Positions 15,840 to 23,316 of a stretch of 39,553 nt of DNA are shown one piece after another. Source of the DNA: Acidobacteriota bacterium (lineage in GTDB: Bacteria > Acidobacteriota > Vicinamibacteria > Vicinamibacterales > CAVVIG01); assembly GCA_016195265.1 (NCBI GenBank), contig JACPZW010000036.1, positions 1 to 39,553 of the forward strand, given 5' to 3'. The position numbers and the translations under genes were made by a program. How positions within the stretch are numbered: the stretch's first letter is position 1; the number at the start of each line of letters is the position of its first letter. The notes under the pieces were generated by a model. That model did not search any database, was not told the DNA's origin, and saw only the letters and a program-made list of their open reading frames with translations.

Positions 15840-16166
15840 CTATTTCTTCAACGATCCCAAGTACGCCACGAGCGCGTCCACGTCATCTTTCGGCAACGTG
15901 TAGGCCTTCATGTCGGGCTTCCGCGTCGTCTTCATCTTCGCGGTCATGCCTTTCGCGTCCGTAATCCAGTTGCGGATCTCGTCAGCGGACAGCTTGCCGC
16001 CCACGCCGTCCAGCGCGCCCTTGGCGTTGCCCTTGCCGGCCACCGAATGGCAGAGCGAGCATTTCTGGTCCGTGTAGACCTTCTCGCCCTTCGCTTTCGC
16101 GTCCTGCGCCGGCGCCAGCGATGCCATACCCGCACACAGCACGACGGCCATCACGATTGATCGCAT
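15840..16166 (-). CDS. Small periplasmic cytochrome c
   Basis: A 108-residue protein with a signal peptide (SIVMAVVLCAGMASLAPAQ), one heme site CSLCH near residue 41 and a distal methionine in the KMKTTRKPDMKAY region, a class I cytochrome c. It heads the minus-strand unit with the nonaheme and b-type genes and is probably their soluble electron partner. Start at ATG 16166 with GAGGG a few bases upstream. Confidence 0.88.
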   Translation of the reverse strand: MRSIVMAVVLCAGMASLAPAQDAKAKGEKVYTDQKCSLCHSVAGKGNAKGALDGVGGKLSADEIRNWITDAKGMTAKMKTTRKPDMKAYTLPKDDVDALVAYLGSLKK

Positions 16167-16195
16167 GTCCCTCACCCTCCTGCCCGCCCGACAGA

Positions 16196-16210
16196 GCAAG
16201 GCGCGTGCCG
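16196..16210 (-). promoter_or_regulatory. Sigma-54-like promoter upstream of the small cytochrome c
   Basis: On the minus strand CGGCAC, five bases (GCGCC), TTGC followed by T: one mismatch (C for T) to TGGCAC-N5-TTGCT, with correct spacing. It lies 30 bases before the ATG at 16166, leaving about 18 bases of leader. This is the second such element in the electron-transfer region. Confidence 0.55.
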
Positions 16211-16260
16211 CAATGAAGAAGCCTCCTGATTCTTAATACATCATTCTCAATTCTTCATTG
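16211..16260. promoter_or_regulatory. Inverted repeat upstream of the sigma-54-like promoter
   Basis: CAATGAAGAA at 16211-16220 and TTCTTCATTG at 16251-16260 are perfect 10-base arms 30 bases apart. This could be an upstream activator site or simply part of the period-7 tract (ATTCTTA, ATTCTCA, ATTCTTC) that fills the right half. Confidence 0.35.
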
Positions 16261-16313
16261 GACCCTTCAGATCTCCTGCCGGGAATCCGGCAGCCGGCAC
16301 GGGCACGGCTGTT

Positions 16314-16410
16314 GCGACGATTAACCGCAGAGAACGCAGAGTCCGCAGAGCAAGGAAAAGGTACTCACAGTCTCTCTGCGTTCTCCGCGTGCTCCGCGGT
16401 TAATCGTCGC
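16314..16410. repeat. Long imperfect palindrome before the B12/radical SAM gene
   Basis: Outer arms GCGACGATTAACCGC (16314-16328) and GCGGTTAATCGTCGC (16396-16410) are perfect complements. Inner arms AGAACGCAGAG (16331-16341) and CTCTGCGTTCT (16374-16384) are also perfect. The element ends 10 bases before the ATG at 16421, so it would fold in the leader of that message. It may be a non-autonomous repeat or a leader structure. Confidence 0.6.
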
Positions 16411-16420
16411 GGCTTGCATT

Positions 16421-18172
16421 ATGCGAAATCCGTTCGCGCGCGATCTCGTCCTGCTCCACCCGCCGGCCATTTTCGACTTCCGGACGCGCGAGACGTTTCT
16501 CGGGCCGTTGGCCGACGCCGTGCCCTCGACGACGATGTTCGAGATGTACCCGGTGGGCATGACGAGCCTCGCCGCGTTCCTCGAACGGAATCACTACAAC
16601 GTCGAGATCGTGAACCTCGCGTATCGCATGCTGCGCGATCGCGAGTTCGACGTCGCCGCGCACCTGCGCCGGCTGTCGGCGCCCGTCTTCGGGATCGATC
16701 TGCACTGGCTGCCGCACGTGCAGGGCGCGCTCGCCGTCGCGGAACTGGTCAAGCAGATCCATCCGGAGAGCCGCGTGCTGCTGGGCGGCCTGTCCGCGAG
16801 CTACTACGACCGCGAGCTGATGCGGTATCCGTTCGTGGACTTCGTGCTGCGCGGCGATTCGACCGAGGAGCCGGCCCGGCAGCTGCTGCAGGCGCTGCGC
16901 GAATCGCGGCCGCTCGAACGCGTGGCGAACCTGACGTGGCGGCGCGCCGACGGCGAGGTCGTCGTGAATCCGATGACGTTCGTGCCCGCGGATCTCGATT
17001 ACACGGACGTACCCGCCTACAGCTACCTGCTGCGATCGATGTTCAAGTACCGCAGCCTACGGAACCTCGTGCCGTGCCTCGAGTGGCTGCGGTATCCGAT
17101 CACGCTGCTGCTCAGCGCGCGCGGCTGCACGGAAGACTGCGCGGTCTGCGGCGGCTCGCGCTCGGCCTACCGCCGCATCTGCCACCGCGAGCGGCCGGCG
17201 TTCCGATCGCCCGAGCGGCTCGCCGGCGACGTCGCGACGATCGCCAGCTTCTCGAGGGCGCCGATCTTCATGGTGCACGACCCGAGGATGGGCGGCATGG
17301 GACGCGCGCGGCGGTTCTTCGACCGACTCAGGGCGCTGCGGCCGGCCAACGAGATGATCTTCGAGTTGTACTACCCCGCCCCCGACGACTTCTTCGCGCT
17401 GCTCGACCGCAGCGTGCCGGCGTGGAGCCTCGAGCTCACGCTCGAATCACCCGACGAACGGCTGCGGCGCGTGAACGGCAAGTTCCCCTGGCCGAACGCC
17501 GTGGTCGAGGACACGATCGCCCGCGCGCTCGCGCACGGCTGCCGGACGATTGACGTGTTCTTCATGGTCGGCCTGCCGCACCAGCGACCCGAGGAGGCGC
17601 TGGAGATCCCGGCCTACTGCGAGCACCTGATCGAGCGCTTCGGCCGCCGGCTCCGCCCGTTCGTCGCGCCGCTCGGCCCGTTCCTCGATCCGGGCAGCCG
17701 CGCGTTCGAGCAGCCGGAGTTCGGCTACCGCCGCCTGTGCCCGACACTCGAGGATCACCGGCGCGCGCTGCTCAACAGCGACTGGCGCCACATCCTGTCG
17801 TACGAAACCGACGCGATGACGCGCGACCAGATCGTCCGGACGACGTACGACGTGGCGGAGCGGCTGAACGAGATCAAGCATCGCCGCGGCGTGATCGATG
17901 ACGCGACGTTCAGCGGCGTCGAGATGCGGCTGCGCGCCGCGCGGGCGCTGCTGGCGAGCGGCGCCGGCCCCGATGCGCTCAGCCACGCGGCGTTCGCGCT
18001 CGCGAACCACGGCACGATGTTCGGCGACGACGAGCTGAAGTGGCCGGTCCGCCACGGATTCCGGATCGGCGCGACGCTGCTGAAGAACCTGGCGGCCGGG
18101 CTGCTGGCCGAGGTGGGACATACGGCCGCGCGCATGGCTGGACGATACGACTGCGCTCCGGCGAGAATCTAG
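16421..18172 (+). CDS. B12-binding-domain radical SAM protein (TIGR04190-like)
   Basis: A 583-residue protein. Residues 1-170 form a Rossmann-like cobalamin-binding-type domain (LVLLHPPAIFDF, PVGMTSLAAFLERNHYNVEIVN, VFGIDLHWLPHVQGALAVAE, RVLLGGLSASYYDREL). A radical SAM domain with SARGCTEDCAVCGGS (CX3CX2C plus GGS) near residue 236 follows, with SLELTLESPDERLRR further on. The DxHxxG cobalamin motif is not clear, as in several members of this class. The combination resembles the B12-binding/radical SAM group TIGR04190, of unknown substrate. The ATG at 16421 follows a long palindrome and has no strong Shine-Dalgarno. It is followed after a repeat tract by a second radical SAM gene on the same strand. 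Confidence 0.8.
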   Translation: MRNPFARDLVLLHPPAIFDFRTRETFLGPLADAVPSTTMFEMYPVGMTSLAAFLERNHYNVEIVNLAYRMLRDREFDVAAHLRRLSAPVFGIDLHWLPHVQGALAVAELVKQIHPESRVLLGGLSASYYDRELMRYPFVDFVLRGDSTEEPARQLLQALRESRPLERVANLTWRRADGEVVVNPMTFVPADLDYTDVPAYSYLLRSMFKYRSLRNLVPCLEWLRYPITLLLSARGCTEDCAVCGGSRSAYRRICHRERPAFRSPERLAGDVATIASFSRAPIFMVHDPRMGGMGRARRFFDRLRALRPANEMIFELYYPAPDDFFALLDRSVPAWSLELTLESPDERLRRVNGKFPWPNAVVEDTIARALAHGCRTIDVFFMVGLPHQRPEEALEIPAYCEHLIERFGRRLRPFVAPLGPFLDPGSRAFEQPEFGYRRLCPTLEDHRRALLNSDWRHILSYETDAMTRDQIVRTTYDVAERLNEIKHRRGVIDDATFSGVEMRLRAARALLASGAGPDALSHAAFALANHGTMFGDDELKWPVRHGFRIGATLLKNLAAGLLAEVGHTAARMAGRYDCAPARI

Positions 18173-18206
18173 TGGCTGGTGGCTGGTGGCTGGTGGCTGG
18201 TGGCTG
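18172..18206. repeat. Perfect period-7 repeat (GTGGCTG x5)
   Basis: Five exact tandem copies of GTGGCTG start at the last base of the preceding stop codon. This is the cleanest CTGGTGG-type tract in the window and a likely site of length variation. Confidence 0.9.
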
Positions 18207-18336
18207 GAAGAAGACGGATCCAGCCGTCAGCCCTCTTGATTGCGCGGCCGGCCGCCGGGAATCCGGCATCCCTCAACAGATTGTGTGACATAGGGCAACC
18301 CGCGTGCCGGGACGCGCTTTTGCAAGGACGGCGTCC

Positions 18337-19128
18337 ATGGCCCTCCCTCCCCTCGAACACATTACTTATGGGCCCGTTCGCAGCCGCCGGCTCGGCATCT
18401 CGCTCGGCGTGAACCTGCTCCCGCCGGGTGGGAAGGTCTGCAACATGAACTGCGCGTATTGCCAATACGGATGGACGCGCGGCACGGCCCGCTACCGCGG
18501 CCAGGGCGCGGGCTGGCCGACGGCGCAGGCCGTGGAACGCGCCGTCTCGGATCGGCTCATGCGTGCGGCCGAGCGCAACGAAATGCTCGATCGGCTGACG
18601 GTCGCCGGTCACGGCGAGCCGACGCTACATCCGGAGTTCGAGGACGTCACGACGCGCTTGTGCGCCTTGCGCAATCGGATCGCCCCGCGGCTGCCGATTG
18701 CCATCCTCTCGAATTCGACGACCGCCGGCTGGGCCGAAGTGCGGCGGGGCCTGGAGATGTACGACGAGCGGTACATGAAGCTCGACGCCGGCGATCCGAT
18801 CACCTACGCGCGGATCAACGGCGCGGGCGGTCCCGCGTCTTCGGTCGAGCAGGTGCTGGACGGGCTCCGCGGGCTGGGGGCGATGACGATTCAGGCGATG
18901 TTTGTCAGCGACGCGAACGGCGAGATCGACAACTCGACCGACGGCGCCGTCGAGGACTGGCTGCGGGCGCTCGAGAGCGTGCGGGCCGAACGCGTCCATA
19001 TTTATACGCTCGATCGGCCGCCGGCGCTGGGGTCGCTGCGGCCCGTGCCGACGCGCCGCCTTCGCGAAATCGCGGGGCACGTGCGGGCGGCGGGGATGAT
19101 CGCGGAGGTGTTTGCGAAGAAGAAGTGA
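18337..19128 (+). CDS. Radical SAM protein of unknown substrate
   Basis: A 263-residue radical SAM protein. HITYGPVRSRRLGISLGVNLLP is followed by the cluster motif CNMNCAYCQYG (CX3CX2C), then TVAGHGEPTLHPEF and ILSNSTTAGW, the pattern of short radical SAM proteins lacking auxiliary-cluster domains. I cannot name its reaction. The ATG at 18337 has AAGGA about 9 bases upstream; the upstream in-frame codons are not conserved-looking. It shares its strand with the B12-type radical SAM gene but is separated from it by a GTGGCTG repeat and 130 bases. Confidence 0.85.
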   Translation: MALPPLEHITYGPVRSRRLGISLGVNLLPPGGKVCNMNCAYCQYGWTRGTARYRGQGAGWPTAQAVERAVSDRLMRAAERNEMLDRLTVAGHGEPTLHPEFEDVTTRLCALRNRIAPRLPIAILSNSTTAGWAEVRRGLEMYDERYMKLDAGDPITYARINGAGGPASSVEQVLDGLRGLGAMTIQAMFVSDANGEIDNSTDGAVEDWLRALESVRAERVHIYTLDRPPALGSLRPVPTRRLREIAGHVRAAGMIAEVFAKKK

Positions 19129-19133
19129 GTGGA

Positions 19134-19151
19134 GTCCGGCTTCAGCCGGAC
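19134..19151. repeat. GTCCGGC-TTCA-GCCGGAC hairpin
   Basis: A perfect 7-base stem just after the stop of the radical SAM gene, with the same core as the REP copy at 23195-23217. There is no T tract, so it is not a standard terminator. Confidence 0.6.
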
Positions 19152-19248
19152 TGGCGGGCGTCGGCCGAGTCGCGGCCGGCGTCCGGGCGACGCGATGCCG
19201 CGGGCGTTGCGACGGTAGTAACCCTTGGATGCAGAGCGATTGAACCGA

Positions 19249-19569
19249 TCAGGCGTGGCCAGATGTTTCCCCGAACCAAGCTAACTCGTCATGTAGCGAT
19301 TGACGGTGCTCGGCAGTCACGTCGAGTGAATCTAGGAGCTTGGAGGCCAAACTGAACGGCCCGGCCTCCACGCCAGAGTCTGGGTGTCGCTCTGAAATGA
19401 CAAATCTGAGGAATGCCACTGGAGACTTGACGGCCCGGTGAAGGCCTACCAGGCAAAGACAATACACGAAAGAAAGCGGCGCGGGCCGGCATCGTGTCAG
19501 CGTGCGTGCGAGCCGTCCGTCAACCATCGATAGGTCACAACACGCGGCGCCAGCCACCTCACGCGGCAC
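19249..19569 (-). pseudogene. Possible remnant of a small protein gene
   Basis: In this frame the segment HPDSGVEAGPFSLASK-LLDSLDVTAEHRQSLHDELAWFGE reads as ordinary helical protein with acidic and hydrophobic spacing, unlike neighbouring GC-driven frames. The N-terminal third runs through the palindrome at 19537-19629 and is not convincing, and no start with a Shine-Dalgarno is seen. It may be a 5'-truncated gene. The rest of the roughly 640-base gap 19129-19771 holds only hairpins and a promoter. Confidence 0.3.
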
Positions 19570-19629
19570 GACTTCGTGCCGCGTACGTGGGCTCGCGGTT
19601 GAGACTTTGTCGCTGGCGCCGCGTGTTGT
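19537..19629. other. Nested perfect palindrome (possible structured RNA or cruciform)
   Basis: Outer arms ACAACACGCGGCGCCAGC (19537-19554) and GCTGGCGCCGCGTGTTGT (19612-19629) are an exact 18-base inverted repeat. Inside, ACGCGGCACGA (19561-19571) and TCGTGCCGCGT (19574-19584) form an 11-base stem with a two-base loop. No coding role is apparent. Confidence 0.7.
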
Positions 19630-19682
19630 TCGGGCGGCGACCCGCGCGCAGACACGACATCGGCCCGCGCCGCGAAGACGAT

Positions 19683-19708
19683 GCCGGGTCCAAAAGGACC
19701 CGGCCTAC
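19683..19708. repeat. REP hairpin (GCCGGGTCC-AAAA-GGACCCGGC-CTAC)
   Basis: Identical in core to the copies at 741 and 809. It lies immediately before the promoter of the DUF4159 gene. Confidence 0.85.
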
Positions 19709-19725
19709 ATGACCGCCGGCTGAGC

Positions 19726-19754
19726 GTGACACGCGCTCGCGACGGGTCTATCAT
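19726..19754 (+). promoter_or_regulatory. Predicted sigma-70-type promoter of the DUF4159 gene
   Basis: GTGACA at 19726-19731 (5 of 6), 17 bases, TATCAT at 19749-19754 (5 of 6). Transcription would start near 19762, about 10 bases before the GTG at 19772. Confidence 0.55.
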
Positions 19755-19771
19755 CTGGGCCAACAGATTCC

Positions 19772-20662
19772 GTGCGCGCCACATCCGCCCGCCGACCGTT
19801 GACCGCGCTCCTGGTCGCCGTCACGCTGACGACCGCCGCGGCGGCGTTCGCCGAATTCGCGCAGGGTCAGGATCCGAACTGGCGGCCCCGCATCTGGGTC
19901 GGCGGCGGCGGCGGGTACGGCCGATTCCGGCGCTCCCCGCCCAAGTGGGGCACGGCCGCCAACTTCGACGGCTCCTTCAATTACTGTCGGGCGTACTACA
20001 CGAGCAACCGCGGCGAAGCCGGCGGCAGCGGCTGGGACACCGACTTCCCCGGCGCCGACAACAACTTCTCCGTCCGTCTCGCCGAGCTGACGACGGTCCG
20101 CATCAAGCTGCAGCCCGACGATCAGCCCGACTACGTCGTCCTGCGGATTACCGACCCGCTCATCGCGAAGTGCTCGGTCCTCCACTTCGAAGATTCCGGG
20201 ACGGCGATCTTCAGCGACGAGGAAGTCCTCGCGCTGCGCGCGTACCTGCTGAAAGGCGGATTCGTGACCGTGGATGACTACTGGGGAACGGCCGCGTGGA
20301 ATCAGTGGGCCGAGGAAATCGGCCGCGTCCTGCCGCCGGTGGAGTTTCCGATCTTCGACATCCCGGTCGATCACGCCATCATGCACACGCTCTACGACGT
20401 GAAGGAAGTCGAGCAGGTGTCGAACATCCGGTTCTGGATTCAGACGGGCGGGAGCGTCTCCGAACGCGGGCCCGACAGTCCGCGCGTCAACTTCAGCGGC
20501 ATCGCCGATCAGAACGGCCGGCTGATGGTCGTGATGACCCATAACACCGACATCCCGGACACGTGGGAGCGCGAGGGCGAGAGCAAGGAGTACTTCGACA
20601 AATTCTCGCCGAACGGCTACGCGGTGGGCGTCAACACGGTGCTGTACGCGCTGACGCACTGA
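19772..20662 (+). CDS. DUF4159 domain-containing secreted protein
   Basis: A 296-residue protein with an N-terminal signal peptide (LTALLVAVTLTTAAAAFA). The DUF4159 body includes NFDGSFNYCRAYYTSN, DPLIAKCSVLHFEDSG, the LRAYLLKGGFVTVDDYWG glutamine-amidotransferase-like turn and SPNGYAVGVNTVLYALTH at the end. Function is unknown. In acidobacteria such proteins often neighbour MoxR/DUF58/VWA genes, but none is here. The GTG start at 19772 sits just after a good promoter and before the basic n-region. Confidence 0.85.
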   Translation: MRATSARRPLTALLVAVTLTTAAAAFAEFAQGQDPNWRPRIWVGGGGGYGRFRRSPPKWGTAANFDGSFNYCRAYYTSNRGEAGGSGWDTDFPGADNNFSVRLAELTTVRIKLQPDDQPDYVVLRITDPLIAKCSVLHFEDSGTAIFSDEEVLALRAYLLKGGFVTVDDYWGTAAWNQWAEEIGRVLPPVEFPIFDIPVDHAIMHTLYDVKEVEQVSNIRFWIQTGGSVSERGPDSPRVNFSGIADQNGRLMVVMTHNTDIPDTWEREGESKEYFDKFSPNGYAVGVNTVLYALTH

Positions 20663-20750
20663 CGCCGGAACTCAGGCGCGCGACTCCACCCCTCGCTTTG
20701 CAGCCGGACCAGCCCGCCCAACTCCACGTCTGCTTGAATTGCCTTGACGC

Positions 20751-20829
20751 GCAGAACCCAGAACCGCGAACCTTGAACCCTGAACCCTGAACCCTGAACC
20801 CTGAACCCTGAACCCTGAACCCTGAACCC
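20751..20829. repeat. Period-7 repeat (CTGAACC), telomere-like in look
   Basis: About nine CTGAACC units, perfect in the right part and degrading leftward into CAGAACC and GCGAACC, end 10 bases before the ATG at 20840. The strand bias (one strand free of T-rich runs, C-rich) is shared by the other period-7 tracts. Confidence 0.9.
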
Positions 20830-20839
20830 GCGGAGCGCC

Positions 20840-22069
20840 ATGACGGATCCCCGACAGCCGGTGACAGAAGTCGTCGAAGCCGAAGGCCACCTGATCGACT
20901 CGCAGCTGATGAATGCGATGTTCGATACGGTCGTCCGGCACGACGGCGCGTTTGACGTCCTCGAATTCAGAATCGGCCGCACCAACGACGAGCCGTCGTT
21001 CGTGTCGATGCGCGTCACGGCGCCCGGCGCGCCGGCCCTCGACTCGCTCCTCGCGGAGCTGGTGACGCTCGGGTGCCGCGTCGCGCGGGCCGAAGACGCA
21101 CACACCGTACCCGCCGATCGCGACGGCTGCGCGCCGGAAGACTTCTATTCCACGACGAACCACCAGACGTCCGTCCGGCTGGCCGGCCAGTGGGTGACGG
21201 TCGAACGACAGCGGATGGACGCGGCGATCGTGGTCGACGGTGCACGCGCCGTCTGCCGCAAGCTGCGCGAGATCCGCAAGGGCGACGCCATCGTCTGCGG
21301 TGTGCACGGGATCAAGATCGTTCCGGAGTTTCAGGCGCGCGATCGTCTCGGGTTCGCGTTCATGACGAACGAGATCTCGTCGGAGCGCCGCGTCGAAGTC
21401 GGCGTCGCGCGGATAGCGGACATGATGCGCGCCGCGAAGCAGGCCGGCGACCGGATCGCATTCGTCGCCGGTCCGGTCGTCGTCCATACGGGCGGCGGAT
21501 CCTATTTCTGTGATCTGATCCGGAGCGGCTACGTCGACGTGCTGCTTGCCGGGAACGCGCTCGCCGTCCACGATGTGGAGCAGGCGCTGTACGGCACGTC
21601 GCTCGGCGTCGATCTCGAGACGGGCCGCGCGATCGAAGGCGGCCACCGCCACCACATGCGCGCGATCAACGCGATCTATCGCGCGGGCGGCTTGCGAAAA
21701 GCGGTCGAGTCCGGCGTGCTGAAATCAGGCGTGATGTACGAGTGTATCAAGCGCAACGTGGACTTCGTGCTGGCGGGCAGCATCCGAGATGACGGCCCGC
21801 TGCCGGATACGGTCATGAATCTGGTCGAGGCGCAGGATCGCTACACCGCATCGCTGCAGGGCGTGAAGCTCGTGCTCGTGCTATCCACGATGCTGCACGG
21901 CATCGGCGTGGGGAACATGCTGCCGGCGTGGGTGCGGCTGGTGTGCGTGGACATCAACCCCGCCGTCGTCACCAAGCTCGCCGATCGTGGATCGTCACAA
22001 ACGATCGGCATCGTCACCGATGTCGGGGGCTTCCTCCACCACCTGGCGGGCGCGTTGAAACGGCCGTAG
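20840..22069 (+). CDS. TIGR00300 family (LOR/SDH bifunctional domain) enzyme
   Basis: A 409-residue protein. The N-terminal domain VTEVVEAEGHLIDSQLMNAMFD and the NAD-binding-like C-terminal part (GPVVVHTGGGSYFCDLIRSGYVDVLLAGNALAVHD, KRNVDFVLAGSIRDDGPLPD) match the conserved LOR/SDH-related family that includes archaeal-type ornithine cyclodeaminase and the C-terminal part of cyanobacterial arginine dihydrolase fusions. An amino-acid (ornithine/arginine) role is likely, but the substrate is not shown by the sequence. The ATG has GGAG four bases upstream. The TAG stop is also the TAG of the GTAG head of a REP hairpin, so the last codons abut the repeat exactly. Confidence 0.85.
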   Translation: MTDPRQPVTEVVEAEGHLIDSQLMNAMFDTVVRHDGAFDVLEFRIGRTNDEPSFVSMRVTAPGAPALDSLLAELVTLGCRVARAEDAHTVPADRDGCAPEDFYSTTNHQTSVRLAGQWVTVERQRMDAAIVVDGARAVCRKLREIRKGDAIVCGVHGIKIVPEFQARDRLGFAFMTNEISSERRVEVGVARIADMMRAAKQAGDRIAFVAGPVVVHTGGGSYFCDLIRSGYVDVLLAGNALAVHDVEQALYGTSLGVDLETGRAIEGGHRHHMRAINAIYRAGGLRKAVESGVLKSGVMYECIKRNVDFVLAGSIRDDGPLPDTVMNLVEAQDRYTASLQGVKLVLVLSTMLHGIGVGNMLPAWVRLVCVDINPAVVTKLADRGSSQTIGIVTDVGGFLHHLAGALKRP

Positions 22070-22154
22070 GGCGGGTCCTTGCGGCTGAGGATGTAGGGCG
22101 GGGCCTTTCGGACCCGCCAGCTGAGGATGTAGGGCGGGTCCTTTCGGACCCGCC
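22066..22154. repeat. Three tandem REP elements (GTAGGGCGGGTCC type)
   Basis: A partial copy at 22066-22081, then full GTAG-headed hairpins at 22093-22118 and 22129-22154 (GGCGGGTCC-TTTC-GGACCCGCC), spaced by CAGCTGAGGAT-type linkers. Array spacing of about 36 bases is typical of REP clusters. Confidence 0.85.
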
Positions 22155-22348
22155 AGTCGTAAGTCGCCGGTCGTCAGTCAGAACTCTGACCAAGACGGCA
22201 CGTACGCCGGCGAGACTACTGCGCCAGACTGGCGGCGCGCGGCATGACGTGCGGGCACGAACCGCCGCGGCAATGGCTGCGACAGCGCGGCGATGGACAG
22301 TTTTTTTCACGCTGAAGAGCGAACCGGCGAATCGCCCGGACGCCGGGT

Positions 22349-22510
22349 TCAGGGTCCTGGGACCGCGCCTCGAACGATCACGACCACTTCGTTCGATGGG
22401 CCGCTGGCGCCGACGGTATTCGTCGCCCGCACACGCACGAAATATGTGCCGCTGGCCACGCTGCCTGCGGAGAACGTCGTCGCCGTACTGCCGGTAGTAG
22501 GCGTTGTGTC
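22349..22510 (-). pseudogene. Fibronectin type III domain remnant
   Basis: The frame encodes STATTFSAGSVASGTYFVRV, then RATNTVGASGPSNEVVVIV, the F and G strands of an Fn3 domain as found at the C-terminus of large secreted acidobacterial proteins. It is cut off upstream at the end of the 22509-22799 gene and continues only to a TGA at 22349. Nothing of the rest of the parent gene is in the window. Confidence 0.6.
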
Positions 22511-22799
22511 AGGCTTGAGCGGCCTTCCGTAGAGAAGCTCTGACTGCTGCGGGCACCTCGATGGCGACGAAGCGATCGGCCGAGAACAAGTAGTCCTCAC
22601 CGCTCTCGTCAACGACTCGAAGATCGCCGTCCCGCTCCGCATCATCATCGGGCAGAACCGCGTAGATCTTGTTGCGCTCCAGCGACGCCTCGTACCCGTC
22701 GTTGCGGACGCAGACAGCGAACCTGCGGCCGGTCGCGACGGACTTACGCGGTCTAGTCGAGGTACTTCTTGCGTTTGAACTCTTTCTTTCCGATGCCAT
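22509..22799 (-). CDS. Small hypothetical protein paired with upstream gene
   Basis: About 96 residues. The C-terminal two thirds (FAVCVRNDGYEASLERNKIY, DDAERDGDLRVVDESGEDYLF, FVAIEVPAAVRASL) read as a small beta-rich domain. It resembles a widespread family of short hypothetical proteins encoded beside toxin-antitoxin-like genes, but I cannot name it. The start is uncertain: the ATG at 22799 lies inside the upstream gene (47-base overlap in another frame), and no later start precedes the domain. Confidence 0.6.
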   Translation of the reverse strand: MASERKSSNARSTSTRPRKSVATGRRFAVCVRNDGYEASLERNKIYAVLPDDDAERDGDLRVVDESGEDYLFSADRFVAIEVPAAVRASLRKAAQA

Positions 22800-22986
22800 G
22801 CGCTTCATACCAGTGCACTTCAGCCAATCGAATCCGGCCATTGCGCAGCCGTACCCGAGCGCTGCCTTTCATCTTCCTCCAGTAACCCTTGCCATACAAG
22901 CGCCGCAAGCGTGGCAGGTCACGGATTCCGCGTCCAGTGGCGATCGTTTCGATATCGGTTAGATCGCCGATGAGTTCGAAATCCAT
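22753..22986 (-). CDS. Small basic hypothetical protein
   Basis: A 77-residue protein (DFELIGDLTDIETIATGRGI, then LRRLYGKGYWRKMKG, RLRNGRIRLAEVHWYEAHGIGKKEFKRKKYLD) with a basic, lysine-rich end. The composition and the overlap with a second small gene recall two-gene toxin-antitoxin or small regulatory pairs found in cyanobacteria and acidobacteria. No catalytic motif is seen. Start at ATG 22986. Confidence 0.65.
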   Translation of the reverse strand: MDFELIGDLTDIETIATGRGIRDLPRLRRLYGKGYWRKMKGSARVRLRNGRIRLAEVHWYEAHGIGKKEFKRKKYLD

Positions 22987-23161
22987 CGCCGGACAATTCT
23001 AACGGTTTCTCGACACCTCCGCCTATGGCGACAATTCCGCGATTACTCGATTACTCAATTCAGCGCTTTTCAGACTGGCTTCCCGGCGCGCGAATGGCGG
23101 CGCCGCGAGTGATACTGCCGTCGCGGCAAAGCGCTCGGCTGAACCGCTTAGGCCAAGGCTA

Positions 23162-23289
23162 CGGCGCTCGGGAGCCTCGCGCTACGAGACACGGGTCCGG
23201 CTGAAGCCGGACGCTACTGATCAATGCGAGAATCGCAGCCCTGAAGGGCTGCGCTACTGATCAGCCGGGTCCGAAAGGACCCGGCCTAC
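23162..23289. repeat. Cluster of four REP-type hairpins
   Basis: Hairpins at about 23162-23184, 23195-23217 (GTCCGGC-TGAA-GCCGGAC), 23235-23257 (GCAGCCC-TGAA-GGGCTGC) and 23264-23289 (GCCGGGTCC-GAAA-GGACCCGGC) all end in CTAC. Different stems share the same tetranucleotide, which argues that GTAG is the defining head. The space 22987-23316 holds little else. Confidence 0.8.
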
Positions 23290-23316
23290 AGATCTGCGGA
23301 ACTACAGTCTGCGGGA

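Noticed and set aside
19537..19629. The nested palindrome as an attC site
   Set aside because: It lacks GTTRRRY/RYYYAAC boxes, and its arms pair perfectly with no extrahelical bases.
20751..20829. CTGAACC repeats as a telomere-like end or origin
   Set aside because: Genes continue normally on both sides, and other period-7 tracts with different units occur within genes and between genes.
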